Source: Gentiana macrophylla (Eukaryota > Streptophyta > Magnoliopsida > Gentianales > Gentianaceae). From it: 64,000 bases of DNA. How positions within the stretch are numbered: position 1 is the stretch's first letter; each line of letters starts with the position of its first letter. The DNA is taken from positions 79,345,599 to 79,409,598 of the forward strand of contig CM047806.1 of the NCBI GenBank assembly GCA_026214975.1, read 5' to 3'. This document shows positions 1 to 10,280 of this stretch, in pieces. The notes under the pieces were generated by a model. It had not been told where the DNA came from. It did no database searches and saw only the letters and a program-made list of their open reading frames with translations. The translations under genes were made by a program, and so were the position numbers.

Positions 1-293
1 CAAAATTCCAGACTCGAAAAACACAAATCAGAAACCGTGTAAACAGAACAGAACAAGAACAAAACAAAACAAAACAAAACAAAAAAAAAAATATAAATTC
101 TCGGTCGACCGAATGAGGTCTCTCGGTTGACCGAATAATTTTTATTTTTATTTTTATTTTTATTTTTATTTTTTTAAACAGAATCTGGAATTTTCAGACA
201 GAGCAGACAACCAGAGGGACTCAAAAACGGACTCTAAAACAGAAAACTTGACATGAATAAGAAAATTATTTATATATAAAATTGACCGTTGGT
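1..293 (-). other. E1 internal leader with low-complexity runs
   Basis: This non-coding leader follows the primer site on the minus strand. It holds an AAAAC run at about 55-90 and a TTTTTA run at about 138-175. It also has two copies of the palindromic motif TCGGTCGACCGA (exact near 103, one mismatch near 122), which recurs in the E1 LTR. I see no coding capacity. Confidence 0.6.
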
Positions 294-311
294 TCCCCGG
301 CAACGGCGCCA
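294..311 (-). other. E1 primer binding site (tRNA-Asp)
   Basis: On the minus strand this 18-mer begins TGGCGCCGTTGCC and is complementary to the 3' end of plant tRNA-Asp, the usual minus-strand primer of Athila-type elements. It lies 6 nt beyond the LTR end, the same spacing as in E4. Only the 3' end of the tRNA sequence is present, so this is not a tRNA gene. Confidence 0.9.
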
Positions 312-317
312 AAAACT

Positions 318-2148
318 TGATCGGGGTCAATCATGTTATAAAATACTTGACCACCATAAACCAATACTAGCAAGAGGACTAGGCCCATCGTAGTATAGCT
401 ATAGTGAATCAAGGTCGATCCCACAGGGAACCAATTGTGGATCATCTTATATACAAACAATTAATTAATCATGTCAAAGACATAGAGGCGGTCTACGACC
501 AACATAAGACAAGAAAAGTAAAGACACGACTCGACACAACGTAATTAACCTCCCCAATTATAGTCTTTATCGTTTGGACCTAGATAATTTATATAATAAA
601 CTGAACTTATTAACTGTCAATCCGTTTGTATCTATCTTAGATTGGCTACGGGAGTCATCCTCTTTAACTTGACTTAGCACCGGTAAGTCACTAAATCATT
701 GTGATATTGTTACGTGACTTCGCCTTTTAGTGCCTCCATCTCATATAACTCACACGCTACGACTCTAAGGATGCCGATATTAATCGTACACCTCGTCTCA
801 GGCAACATTCCTATGGTTAGGCGTATTTCTAAACGATCGCTCAAGCCCTCGTCCAACTAACAATTACCTTTTAGGTCTCATGCTAGTTTACGAACCACGT
901 ATAACTAGGTGACGTCAATTCCTAATACAAAACCTACCTAGATCTCATTTGAAAGTCCCGAATGATCGTTTCGTGAGCCGACCTAGGAGCCCTATATTGG
1001 TATTTCCTAATCGTGACGCTAATTAAAAGCGACGAGCAACGTAGCCGTGGCCATACCTCTTGAGATAATAAATCCTACTAAGCTAAACCTACCATAAAGA
1101 CGCATGGCGGACTAACTAATGTGACAAATAGGGGCTCGGTCGGCCGAAAGCATAGACACTCGGTCGATCGAATGATTCCATTCGGTCACCCAAACGATTT
1201 CATCCCCAGATTACATCCTAGAATATATCTCTCAGCGTTTCATCATACAGAACAGATTAAACAGTAATTCACAAAGCAATCATATAAATTAACATAGATA
1301 CACATTAATTAAACAATGCAGATTCATGAATAAATACTAAGTATATGACGTAGGTTATGGGATCCCTATAGACAAGGAGTCGCCACATCCCTAACGTCAT
1401 AGCCTAGATCTACATCATCTAGCTATGAATTAATTAACTCAAACGACAAAGCATAATTGGGGAATTAATTACTTCAAATAAATGAAACAGAAAATAAGAG
1501 CTTACATATTTGCAGCCCTTAAATTGCTGGAAACCCTCAAATTATTCTACATTGTATCAAAGTGATATTATGAATTGTAAGATTGAAGAAAGAATGAAGG
1601 ATTAAGGGATATGTTGGTGTGTTTACAATTTCAGTAGTCGCTTGCTTATATAGAGGTTTTTGCCGACTTAGGGTGGTTCTAGAAGATAAGCACGATATAA
1701 GCCGGAAACCGCCCGAAAGCTGACACTCGGTCAACCGAGAGCTGACACTCGGTCGACCGAAGCTATAGGCTCGGTCGACCGAACCTAACATTTGCACACG
1801 TTAATCGCTTTTCTCGTCTATCTTGCTCCCCACTCCACGCTTGCGTGTTGATCTGATTTCTCTAATTTATCTCTTGATTAATGCTCCGATTTTCTTCCTT
1901 ATTATCTTGAGATCCATTGATTGAATGACATTTATCCTCTCGATTTGTTGTGATCTGCAAAATCAATAATTATCGCACAATAAATCGGCTTTTAATAATG
2001 AAAACGGCTAAATACCAAATATCATATTAATAATCACTTAACATTAAATAATAAATATAAACATGTGATTTAATATGAAATATATATTATTAATCTCGAT
2101 TTAAGGTCAATGTTGATGACTTTTACGGGTATAATTTGACCGTCATCA
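318..2148 (-). repeat. E1 5' LTR (about 1.83 kb)
   Basis: The plus-strand ends TGATCGGGG...GTCATCA give the TG...CA ends of an LTR, with a short TGAT/ATCA terminal inverted repeat. On the minus strand U3 starts at 2148, and a TATA box lies at 1655-1645. Copies of the palindrome TCGGTCGACCGA sit upstream of the TATA box near 1727-1785 (three) and downstream near 1134-1190 (about three, degenerate). Only one LTR is in view, so the ends rest on TG/CA and primer-site spacing. The small open frames inside are chance. Confidence 0.8.
1645..1655 (-). promoter_or_regulatory. TATA box of E1 LTR promoter
   Basis: The minus strand reads CTCTATATAAG, a strong plant TATA element about 495 nt into the LTR. 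The palindromic TCGGTCGACCGA copies lie 70-140 nt upstream of it. Transcription would start near 1620, proceed leftwards through R/U5 and enter the E1 leader. Confidence 0.65.
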
Positions 2149-2153
2149 ATGAG

Positions 2154-2347
2154 GTGGATAGCCTCGACCTTTTAGGGTCTATAATGGGCGGATAGCCTTA
2201 GCCTTATGATGGTCATATGTTGCGGATAGCCTTGACCTTTTGCGGGCTATAATGGGCGGATAGCCTTAGCCTTATGAGGGTCATATGGGGCGGATATCCT
2301 TGAACTTTTGGAGGCTATAATGGGCGGATATCCTTAGCCTTATGATG
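2154..2347 (+). repeat. 34-bp tandem repeat in alternating types (3 dimers)
   Basis: Six units of about 34 bp each begin GCGGATAGCC or a close variant. They alternate between an A type (ends GGCTATAATGG) and a B type (ends GGTCATATGG), making three copies of an A-B dimer of about 68 bp. Divergence between copies is low to moderate. Confidence 0.85.
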
Positions 2348-2400
2348 CCGCTCTATCAAGCAGACGGGTTTTAGATGTTGCGCCGTTAAGCGGATGGAAC

Positions 2401-2482
2401 CATAAGCCAGCCGGTTATTTTGCTGCGGATCGGCTTGCACCCATAAGCCAGCCGGTTATTTTGCTGTGGATCGGCTTGCACC
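2401..2482 (+). repeat. 41-bp direct tandem duplication
   Basis: Two head-to-tail copies (2401-2441 and 2442-2482) begin CATAAGCCAGCCGG and end CGGCTTGCACC. They differ at only one position (GCGGATCGG versus GTGGATCGG), so the duplication looks recent. Confidence 0.9.
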
Positions 2483-2530
2483 CCCGACCGCCTCGGCAGT
2501 TATGTGGACGATCTGTGTGGTTCCCCAGAT

Positions 2531-4223
2531 TGTTGGTCTCTTGAAAAAGCTTTGGTTAAGTTTAGAGGGTGGGTGAATAAACTTAACACTTAAAAATTTT
2601 TGGAGTTGACAAACTCAGCATGGTCAGTAGTGTGCTAACTATCAGTAGTATGCTGACAATTGAAGTTCTAGAGTTTGTTTGCAGCGGAATATAATAAATT
2701 AAGCCATGTTACTTGTTGATTAAAATATTATACCAAGTATTAGAGACTTAGTAGTGCAGGTGGTGTGATTTAGTAGCTAGTTCAGTATGTTTGATGTGAT
2801 AAACATGCAGATAAGGTAATTGCAGAAAGTAAATGCAGTAAGGTAATGTAGGCAAGATTTATAGTGGTTCCAGGTGGTGTAATCCTGTCTGTCCACTCTT
2901 CTCCTGTGATGTTGGAGGAAATTCACTAGAGACTTTTGAGGTTGCAGTTACAAAAATCCCTATATTGTTTGTCCTTGACCAATGATTATGGCTTCACAAA
3001 CTGAAAACTAGAAACATGTGGTATTGCTTCTCCTAAGTCTTCCATTGGTCTTTGAAGGATATGATTGCCTCTTCACTAGCTCCACCACACAAACAACAGT
3101 CCTTGACACCTAAGTGTTTCTCTATCATCAGTAAGCTTCTTGTAAAAGAAGGGTTGAGTCAAGAAAGTGATTCTGCTTTCAGTAGACTTCTGATCTGGAT
3201 GAATGAATCAGCAGCTTGAGTTCTTCAAATGTGTAAACTGGATATGTCTTGATTAGCAATAAACACATGAAGAAAACTTGATCAGTAGATTAAAGCTCTA
3301 TGTATCAGCAGGGTCAGATTGCACGAATTCTTGCTCAAAAATTTTGTTCCTTTCTGTTAATTCTTGCTCTTGTGTGTGTTACAATCTGAATCATGAGTCC
3401 TCTATTTATAGTTGTAGATACTATGATTTGAATTTGAATTCAAATGATAACCGTTAGAGGATTTTACTAAATATTCCTAAAAATACCTTTGTTGTACCTT
3501 CTGACATTGCCTTTGTCTTTCGGCGATACCAGGCATCGTCGACCAATGGTTTATTTCCATTTGATATGGCTCAGAATTCCTTACAACGTCTCTATCATCT
3601 TGACCATTGATTGACTAATTAATCCAAGGCTTGTAGTTCATCCTTATCCATGTAATGTTCTACAAAAACTTGGATTAATTCGAATTATACATCAGCACAT
3701 ATTTGACATGTAAGTCTGCTGATGTCCCTGATTGCCAGCTGACTTTTAGTCTGCTGTGTTTTGATAAACACTTCAGCTGAATGCTTCTCATCTAAATTTT
3801 TATAATGAAGTTAGAGTACACCATTTTAACTTAACCAAGTTTCAATCACCATTTGACTTAAATGGCTAAACCTTCTACACAAGGTATATGTGATCAGTCT
3901 AGGTCATCATAGACTTCCCTAAATTCTGATCCCATATCCTTGACTTTAATCACTAAGTTTGATCCTTTAGCCTTCAATACTGAGTTTGTACCCTCAGCCT
4001 TCTACCATCAACAGGTTCCTAGACAATCTACTAACATAGATACCCTAATGACTTAGACTGGTCTGCTGAACAAGTCAGCTGACCTCTTTACAGTGCTTGT
4101 TTGATCAAACCTATACAAAGATCAAACTCTAGTAAGCCTATACAAATAATCTTGACATCTTTTTGCCTTTGCTCTATAATAGCTAGTCTGGCACTCATCA
4201 TTAAAACTAGAATATGTCTAACA
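2531..4223 (-). repeat. E2 3' LTR (about 1.69 kb)
   Basis: The plus-strand ends TGTTGGTCTC...TGTCTAACA are typical copia LTR ends, directly bounded on the right by a polypurine tract. A TATA box lies on the minus strand at 3410-3402 (TATAAATAG). It shares with the LTRs of E3, E6, E8, E10 and E11 the TAGAGGG...GTGAATAAACTT block near the left end and a TCTTCTCCTGTGATG block near 2898, so these families are related. Confidence 0.85.
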
Positions 4224-4238
4224 ATTTCCCTTTTTTTA
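4224..4238 (-). other. E2 polypurine tract
   Basis: The minus strand reads TAAAAAAAGGGAAAT immediately before the LTR, preceded by GGCATCATCAC. This matches the position and style of the tract in E3 and marks the LTR as the 3' copy of a minus-strand element. Confidence 0.75.
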
Positions 4239-4639
4239 GTGATGATGCCAATAGCCTCCTTACAGCAAAGCAAAAAGATTAAAACACAAAATAGAAGAAA
4301 CTTTCATTCATATATTCATTGATGTTCAATGTTGTTCAAAGATTATTACAACTAAGATCCGCAAATAAAATAAGCAATGTAAGTGTGCTGATTTAGTTTC
4401 TATCTTCTCCTTGCTCTTTCTTCTTCCTCTCTCTTCTTTTGGTATTCACTTATCTCCCTTTGCATGTCCACCATCCACTGATTTTAAGTTAAAGTGAAAT
4501 CAACCCAAGTATTCACAAATTTCCACCATTTCCAGGCTTCATTAAAGTTCAACCGGACACATTGCCAATTGAAACCTCCTCCCATATAGCATGACTTTAA
4601 TTCATCCGCAAAAAGCTTTGCTTTTTACACAGTAGATGA

Positions 4640-5060
4640 CTAGATTCTACTACTAGATATTCCAGCAGATCCTCCTCTAGCAGGTGTTGGAGTTTTTCTT
4701 GTCAATCTCACTGACTTTATCCTTGCCTCCCATAACTTATGTCCTAGGAAGGATTCCAGACCTTCCATAAAAGACATATCCAGATAGGGTTTCCTTCTTT
4801 CTCTATAAATCTTTCTAAACTCTTTCAGCAGATCATCATTGAGCTGTACACTGCCAGGTGCATGCTTCCTAAATTCATTGATTTTTGCTTCCCATCTCTT
4901 CTTATGAAATATTACAGCGTTTCTTTGCTTCTGGCACAGAGCCTTCTTCCTCCTTATTGACATCATCAATAAAACGGTTTAGCAGACCAAGAACACTCTC
5001 ATGTGTATTAACTAAGTTTTCTAGTTGTCCTTCCATGATCTCAGTTCTTGTGTCAACTGT
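4640..5060 (-). pseudogene. E2 extra open reading frame, C-terminal remnant
   Basis: On the minus strand, 5060 to about 4970 reads as a helical, charged segment (ENLVNTHESVLGLLNRFIDD). The frame then shifts and continues for 109 codons to a stop at 4640. Motifs such as EFRKIYRERRKPYLD and LGHKLWEARI, and the position just before the polypurine tract, match the C-terminal coiled-coil-like end of the extra frames in E3 and E8. The upstream part is cut off by E3. Bases 4239-4639 between the stop and the tract look like 3' UTR. Function unknown; frame broken. Confidence 0.55.
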
Positions 5061-6810
5061 TGTTGGTCCCTCAAAAGGCTAACACAAGTTTAGAGGGGGG
5101 GGGGGGGTGAATAAACTTGTCCCTAAAAACTGGATTTTAAACAAATTAAGGTTCAGTTAAAAATTGTGTGGATTTAAGCTGACTAAGCTGAGTTCAAGTC
5201 AAACTGAATGAAGCTTAAAACTGAGTCAACCGGCAGCGGATATAATTCTAGCCTTTTTCATGATCTTGTTATTCTATGTGAAAGCTGAGTGTGTTAAACT
5301 GAATTCTGAAGAATGTCAGTTTGTAAACTGTGAAGTGTATAACAATCAATTATGAAAAATGCTGTTGATAAATGCTGAGTAAGTAAATAAATGAGTAAAG
5401 TAAATAAGGCATGTATTATAAAGGTTCCAGGTGGTGTAATCCTGTACGTCCTCTCTTCCCCTGTCGTCCGGAGGAAAATTCCACTAGAACTTCTTGAGGT
5501 GAACTGTTACAAAAAGTCCTAAACAATAGTCTTTGGCTAATCCCTAGCTTCACTATCTAAACAGTTATGGAACAGGTAGAATTGCTGCTCTTCAATTGCT
5601 TGAACACTGGTTCTTGAAGGGTTACGTATGCCTCTTCACCACCTACCACCACAAACACAGTCTACCCGACTGCTTGTAACAACTGTCCTTGGCGAAACCT
5701 TCCCGGTTTGCTTCACAGTCTAAACCTTTGATGTGTAATCAAAGTTGGGCTGAGAATCAATAAATTGATTCTTGTTTTTGGTTCTTCAAGGTGTCTGATT
5801 CTTGATAAATTATGTGTAGCTTGAACACTGGAAGAATTTCTAGATATGATCTTGTTATAGCAATCGAGATGATAGCAATTCGAATAAACAGACTAATTGC
5901 ACAAAAAATGCTTGTTGATTCTTGTTAAATCTCTCGTATTGTATTGTTCCTTGTGCGAAGTCCTCAATTTATAGTGTGAGGTCCAACGTTCGTCTGGCTT
6001 GAATTCAAATTATATCAACGTCTATCTTGTAACGGCTATATTTTCTGACCGTTCTGATGTGTCAGTAACTCATCCAATAAAATCGCTTCATTTGTAACGT
6101 TCGAATGTACTATCAGTTTGTTGGATGGCTGACATATAAAACTGAGTTCCTGATTAGTTTTATACTAAGAATGTCAGTTGTCAGTTTCTTGGCTGACTTG
6201 GAGCATTAATTGAGTTTTTACTCTTCTTCAAATATCAGTACTCCATTTTCATCTGATTATAATTGCCTTAATCAGAGTACACCATAAGCAAATAACTTCT
6301 AAGAATTCATTGTCCTTATGAATCTTAGGTCTTCATACAAGATCCATAAAGTCAGTTCCGGTCACCACAAACTTGCCTGAAGTCTAACTTCATAGTCTTG
6401 ACTTGTAATCTTCATAACTGAGTTTGAAGCCTCAGTTCTTCAGTCTTCTGTAACTGAGTCTGTGACCCTCAGTTCTTCAATCTTCTAGATAAGCCAACTG
6501 AGTTTGTGTCCCTCAGCGAACTTATTTTCTTCAGTTTAATACTGGTGTATTATGAGTCAGTTTGTTTGTCTTAGTGATTTCCAGTTTTCTAGATGACTTT
6601 CAGTTTTCAGTTTTACGACACACTAACTATTACAGTGCTTGTCTGATGTAACTTATACAAATATCAGACTCTAGTAAAACCTAAACATTCAGTTCTAGAC
6701 ATCTTTTAGCTTTTCAGTATAACAGCTAGCTTCTGCACTTCATCAATGAGGTTAAAATAATACTTTGAATAAATATGATGAATTATCATCAAAACATAAA
6801 TTTTATTTCA
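5061..6810 (-). repeat. E3 3' LTR (1.75 kb)
   Basis: Plus-strand ends are TGTTGGTCCC...TTTTATTTCA, followed at once by a polypurine tract. The sequence is clearly related to the E8 LTR (50955-52766). A TATA box lies at 5974-5966 on the minus strand (CTATAAATT). A run of 13 G residues (5095-5107) sits where the related LTRs have 3-9 G, a probable slippage tract. Confidence 0.88.
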
Positions 6811-6824
6811 AAAAATTTCCCCCT
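6811..6824 (-). other. E3 polypurine tract
   Basis: The minus strand reads AGGGGGAAATTTTT just before the LTR start TGAAATAAAA, with GGCATCATCAAAT upstream. It is the expected plus-strand priming site of the element. Confidence 0.8.
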
Positions 6825-6961
6825 ATTTGATGATGCCAAAACTCTCCTTAAAAGAAAAGCTTAAAGATCAAAACAATGTAAAACAATGTATAACTGGAAA
6901 ACTGGATTTCATTAGAATGAGCAAAAACTGGAATAGTTACATTTAGTCCAAATAGTTGTGA

Positions 6962-9378
6962 TTAAAGACTAAGGTTTTTCTTTGCTTTTTGTTGCACTGA
7001 GATAAACTTCATTTCTTTGTCATACATACGATAGTCATTTTCTAGCTTGAGTCTTCCTTTGAAAATGTCTTGGTTGTAGTCAACTTGACTTCCTTCCTTC
7101 CATTTCCTCCATAGAAATAACTTTGGTAAGCCTGATTCTTTCAAGTAGTATTTTTCAAATTCTACTATATCAGCTTTCATTTGTTCGATCTTGTCTTTAA
7201 TCTTCAGTTTATCATCAATCCTCTGATTCTTCTTGTGTTGTGCCATCTTCTGATCATGATATTTATCAGACAGAAAGTAGTTCAAGGATTCTTCAATAGT
7301 GTTATCCTTGTACTTGGCTTTGATAGGGTTGTGATCATTGATAAACTTCATCCACAGATCCTTTGTAAGAGTAACTCTTCTGTCTCCCGGCTGACTGTAC
7401 TTTTCAATGAGCTGCTCATTAGTTAACTCTTTCTTTAAGAATTTTGGATCTGATTTGTATCTTTCCAACTCGTCTTCAAGTCGCTTCTTTTCTGTAAGTA
7501 ACTTCAGCTTCCCTCTTTTTGGCATTATATAACTGTTCTACTAGAGCATGGGTTGCTTGTTGGTCGGCTGATATACGTTGCTGAGAAGCAAGTACTTCCT
7601 TATTCGAGTTTATAACCCATAGATGTCTTTGATTCATATGCCGGTGAGCTGTGCATGTGTTTCGCTCTCTCATGGTTGAGTCTTCAATTTTTGTTTTAGT
7701 AACAAAATTTCTGAAGCAGAACTTGAACTTGACTTGTGGATCATCTCTAGTCTTGCATGAACTGAAACATCTGTTTTAGTTCTATAATCCAGATATCCAG
7801 AGATGTTTGATAAAAGGCCATTTTGTGTATCTTTTTGGTGAGCATGATCTTCAAATTTTCATGAACTTTGGCCAACTCATCCTTTGTTAGGAAGTCAGAA
7901 GGATGATATGTAACTTCTGTTTGGTCCTTAAACTGAGTATCATCTTCAATGATCATAGGTTGTTGTTTATCAATTTCATCAACTGCTTGATGATTGTCAG
8001 TTGTCTGATCTCTAACTGGCAAATCTTCTTGTTGTGTTACAGTTTGCGTAGCTAGAGGTTGAGGTTGAGTTTCTATTTGCAAACCTGTAGTTATATTAGC
8101 TTCTTTTCTTGATTCATCATTGTCATCATCGTCTTTTTTCTTTGAAGTTACTTTGGGCGTGGATGATGTGGCTGATTCTCTTCTTTGTGCTAGTTCAGTG
8201 AATCTTTTGAAGTAGTTTTCAAGAAATTCCGAAATAGGAAATAGAGTGTATAGATCTCTAACTTCCAATTTCTCCAAGAGTAGTTTATCTTCAGTCTATA
8301 GGCTGACATCACGAGAATCTTCTGGTTTAAGCTTCATTTTCATCAGCTTGATGATTCTATCTACTTCTAAAACTGAGACTGGTAGCTGATCTGATTGGTC
8401 TTGTAACTGAGAAGCATGGTCAGCAGTGATATTTTCTTGTGTAACTTCTGTTGTCAGTTGTTGTTGTTCCCCCTCAGTTGGTGATGTCTTACTTGAAGTT
8501 CTTGGGTACAAACATCTTACAACTAATCTTTCATTTGCTGATTCTGCTTTGCTATTGATGCCTTTGTGTTCAGCTTCCTGCTAAGACACAGTTTTCTGCC
8601 TAGATTCAGGTTGGGAAGTTGTTCTTGTTACAGCTTCGATTTCCTCTGTAGTCTGTCTTGATTTCTTCCCTTCCTTCAGTTTCTCCAGATAAAATTGAAT
8701 TATTCCACTGAGTGTCTTCTTTTGTCGGAATCTGCCAACAGTTGCTTGACCTTCAGTTTGAGCTCTTCATACACTTTCTAATTCAGCTAAGTGTTGTTTC
8801 TTTATCTGATTGACTACATAACCTGCCCAATTGAAATCTATTTCGTCCCAAATTATGTTCATCAGATAAATATTCTCTTCGGATAATGTACTGATTCCTT
8901 TGGATTTTCCAATGATATGTTTGCTGAGCCATCTGCTGAGGTGTGCAAATTCTGGCTTGAGTTTGTCAACATGACTATCAATTTCTACTGGTTCCTTAGA
9001 AAAAGTAAGTTGCTTCGGAAAAGCTTCTCTTTGCAATGGTAGAGTAGTCAAATCTATTGATGTCATAGATGAATCAGTGAAACCGAATAGTGACTTCATA
9101 ACTCTTTCATTGACAACAATACGATCTCCATGAAATGTAGTGATCAGAGAGTTTCGTACCTATCGCATATTCTCCCAAAATTGCAAAATTCCTTCCACAT
9201 CACGTGGTTCGTTGAATTTAACTTCTAGAAGATTTCTCAGACCTGGTTGTTTCTTGATTTTATTACAAATCCAACTTTCTAACAGAGTATTGTTGTACAT
9301 TGCTTCATAAATATCGAATGAAAATTCATCTAACTCTGTGATCAATCTATCTTGTTTTGATTTGTCTGAAGTGGCCAT
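6962..9378 (-). pseudogene. E3 extra open reading frame after pol (broken)
   Basis: The likely start is ATG at 9378 (MATSDKSKQDRL), with a TATA box about 120 bp upstream. Pieces in shifting frames run through 9160-9378, 8767-9099, 8296-8511, 7747-8277, 7476-7673 and 6962-7525. The N-terminal half has ITTFHGDRIVVNERVM and IIWDEIDFNWAGYVV, shared in pattern with the extra frames of E6 and E8 and with the antisense genes of E9. The middle is Gln/Thr/Asp-rich and looks disordered. The C-terminal 190 residues are highly charged and helical (KLKIKDKIEQMKADIVEF), a probable coiled coil. I see no signal peptide or membrane segment, so an envelope role is not supported. It resembles the family called 'putative plant transposon protein'; function unknown. 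Confidence 0.65.
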
Positions 9379-9864
9379 ATCTGGGTGTGAACAGAAAAAT
9401 TGATTTTTGAGAGGAAAGGATTGCGAAGAGTCTGATTCTGTTTTTAGGAAAGAGACGAAGAATTTGAAATTTGATTGAAAATAGTGTGAACGAGGGTTGA
9501 ATAAATAGGTAGGATATACTGGCGGTTGAGTAGTACAACTTTTCAAATTCCGTGATGGTTTGGGTAACCAATGTATGTACTGTTCTGACAGTCGTGGGGT
9601 GTACACGCAACATTCTAACAAAAAGAACTGTAGTAATTAAATGTGATATAACTGCTGTTGATTTTATCATATCAATCTTTGACTAAAGTTGACTGGAGTA
9701 GAAACTGATGCTGAGGTCAGTTTTAGAGTGAACTTTCAGTTCTGTCAAATTCTCAGTTTCAGTTAATCAGTTTGAGATTATTGATGTCAATGACTAATCT
9801 GTTAAGTGAGCGCACCCAACATAACAAAGATTAATCCCCTTGACGAATCTCTGGCTTAACTGAT
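9379..9864 (-). promoter_or_regulatory. E3 pol-to-extra-frame spacer with TATA-like box at 9500-9507
   Basis: This 486-bp non-coding spacer separates the pol stop (9865) from the extra-frame start. On the minus strand CTATTTATTC lies about 122 bp before the ATG. It is weaker than the TATA boxes at the same place in E6 and E8. A block containing GTGTACACGC (about 9600) is shared with the E8 spacer near 45270, so part of the spacer is conserved. This suggests a separate internal promoter; no transcript evidence is available here. Confidence 0.45.
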
Positions 9865-10192
9865 TTAACTGACTTTGATTATCCCCAACTCGGTTCTTAG
9901 TTTGGCAAATCTTTCTTTGTCCAATATCTTTGTAAAGATATCTGCCAACTGATCTTCAGTGGGTACATAAAGAACTGTTATATCCTTTTTCTCTGCATGA
10001 TCTCTTATAAAGTGGTGATGCACATCAATGTGCTTTGTCCTTGAGTGTAGAACTGGATTGTCAGTAATTGCAATTGCACTTGTGTTGTCACACATTATAT
10101 GAATTGTTCCTTCTTCTATTCCATAATCTCTTAATTGCTGTCTAATCCATAATACTTAAGCACAACAACTTCCAGCTGCTATATAAGCTGTC
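9865..10192 (-). pseudogene. E3 RNase H, C-terminal part
   Basis: The minus strand encodes the end of a copia RNase H: IMCDNTSAIAITDNPVLHSR, TKHIDVHHHFIRD and EDQLADIFTK, ending at the pol stop near 9865. Upstream, a stop replaces a codon in AAGSCCA-VLWIRQQL. The N-terminal half of RNase H and the end of reverse transcriptase, about 340 bp in E8, are deleted and replaced by repetitive filler (10194-10280). The enzyme would remove RNA from the RNA/DNA hybrid, but this copy lacks the first catalytic residues. Confidence 0.85.
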
Positions 10193-10193
10193 A

Positions 10194-10280
10194 GTGAATC
10201 TCTGGCTTAACTGATCTCTGGCTTAACGAATCTCTGGCTTAACGAATCTCTGGCTTAACTGATCCCCTTGACTAATCTTT
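10194..10280 (+). repeat. Filler of four short repeats at a deletion site
   Basis: Four copies of about 16 nt (core ATCTCTGGCTTAAC), followed by GATCCCCTTGACTAATCT, sit exactly where about 340 bp of pol is missing. The same words occur in order at 9832-9868, just beyond the pol stop (AATCCCCTTGACGAATCT, then CTGGCTTAACTGAT). The filler therefore looks copied from nearby sequence during break repair. Confidence 0.8.

Larger units (their letters stand above)
1..2148 (-). mobile_element. E1: Athila-like Ty3/gypsy retrotransposon, 5' end only
   Basis: Read on the minus strand this is a 5' LTR (2148 to 318), a tRNA-Asp primer binding site, then the start of the internal leader, which runs off the left edge of the window. 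The tRNA-Asp primer, the long LTR of about 1.83 kb and a conserved LTR block shared with E4 and E12 (plus-strand GTCGATCC followed by CAGGGAA near 412-430) point to the Athila branch. No gag or pol is inside the window. Its left end, 3' LTR and target duplication cannot be seen. Confidence 0.75.
2149..2530. other. Gap between E1 and E2, repeat-rich, origin unknown
   Basis: This 382-bp stretch belongs to neither flanking LTR. It holds two tandem arrays (2154-2347 and 2401-2482) and no credible open frame. It is the target into which E2 (and possibly E1) inserted. It may be the remains of another LTR, but I do not recognise a family. Confidence 0.5.
2531..5060 (-). mobile_element. E2: Ty1/copia element, 3' end only
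   Basis: From right to left this is the C-terminal part of an extra open reading frame, a 3' UTR, a polypurine tract and a 3' LTR. It ends abruptly at 5060, where the LTR of copia E3 begins. The simplest reading is that E3 inserted into the extra frame of E2 and that the rest of E2 (pol, gag, 5' LTR) was lost. The left flank CAGAT (2526-2530) would be its target duplication; the partner copy is not in the window. Confidence 0.75.

Noticed and set aside
294..311. Possible tRNA-Asp gene (also at 25111-25128)
   Set aside because: Only the 18 nt matching the tRNA 3' end are present, at fixed 6-nt spacing from an LTR. No cloverleaf can be formed. These are primer binding sites.
2154..2347. CRISPR-like array
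   Set aside because: 34-bp units follow each other without unique spacers, in a plant nuclear context.
7181..7426. Plus-strand frames opposite the copia extra frames (also at 27732-28393 and 33022-33297)
   Set aside because: They are shadows of the minus-strand coding sequence, driven by its codon composition, with no motifs of their own.
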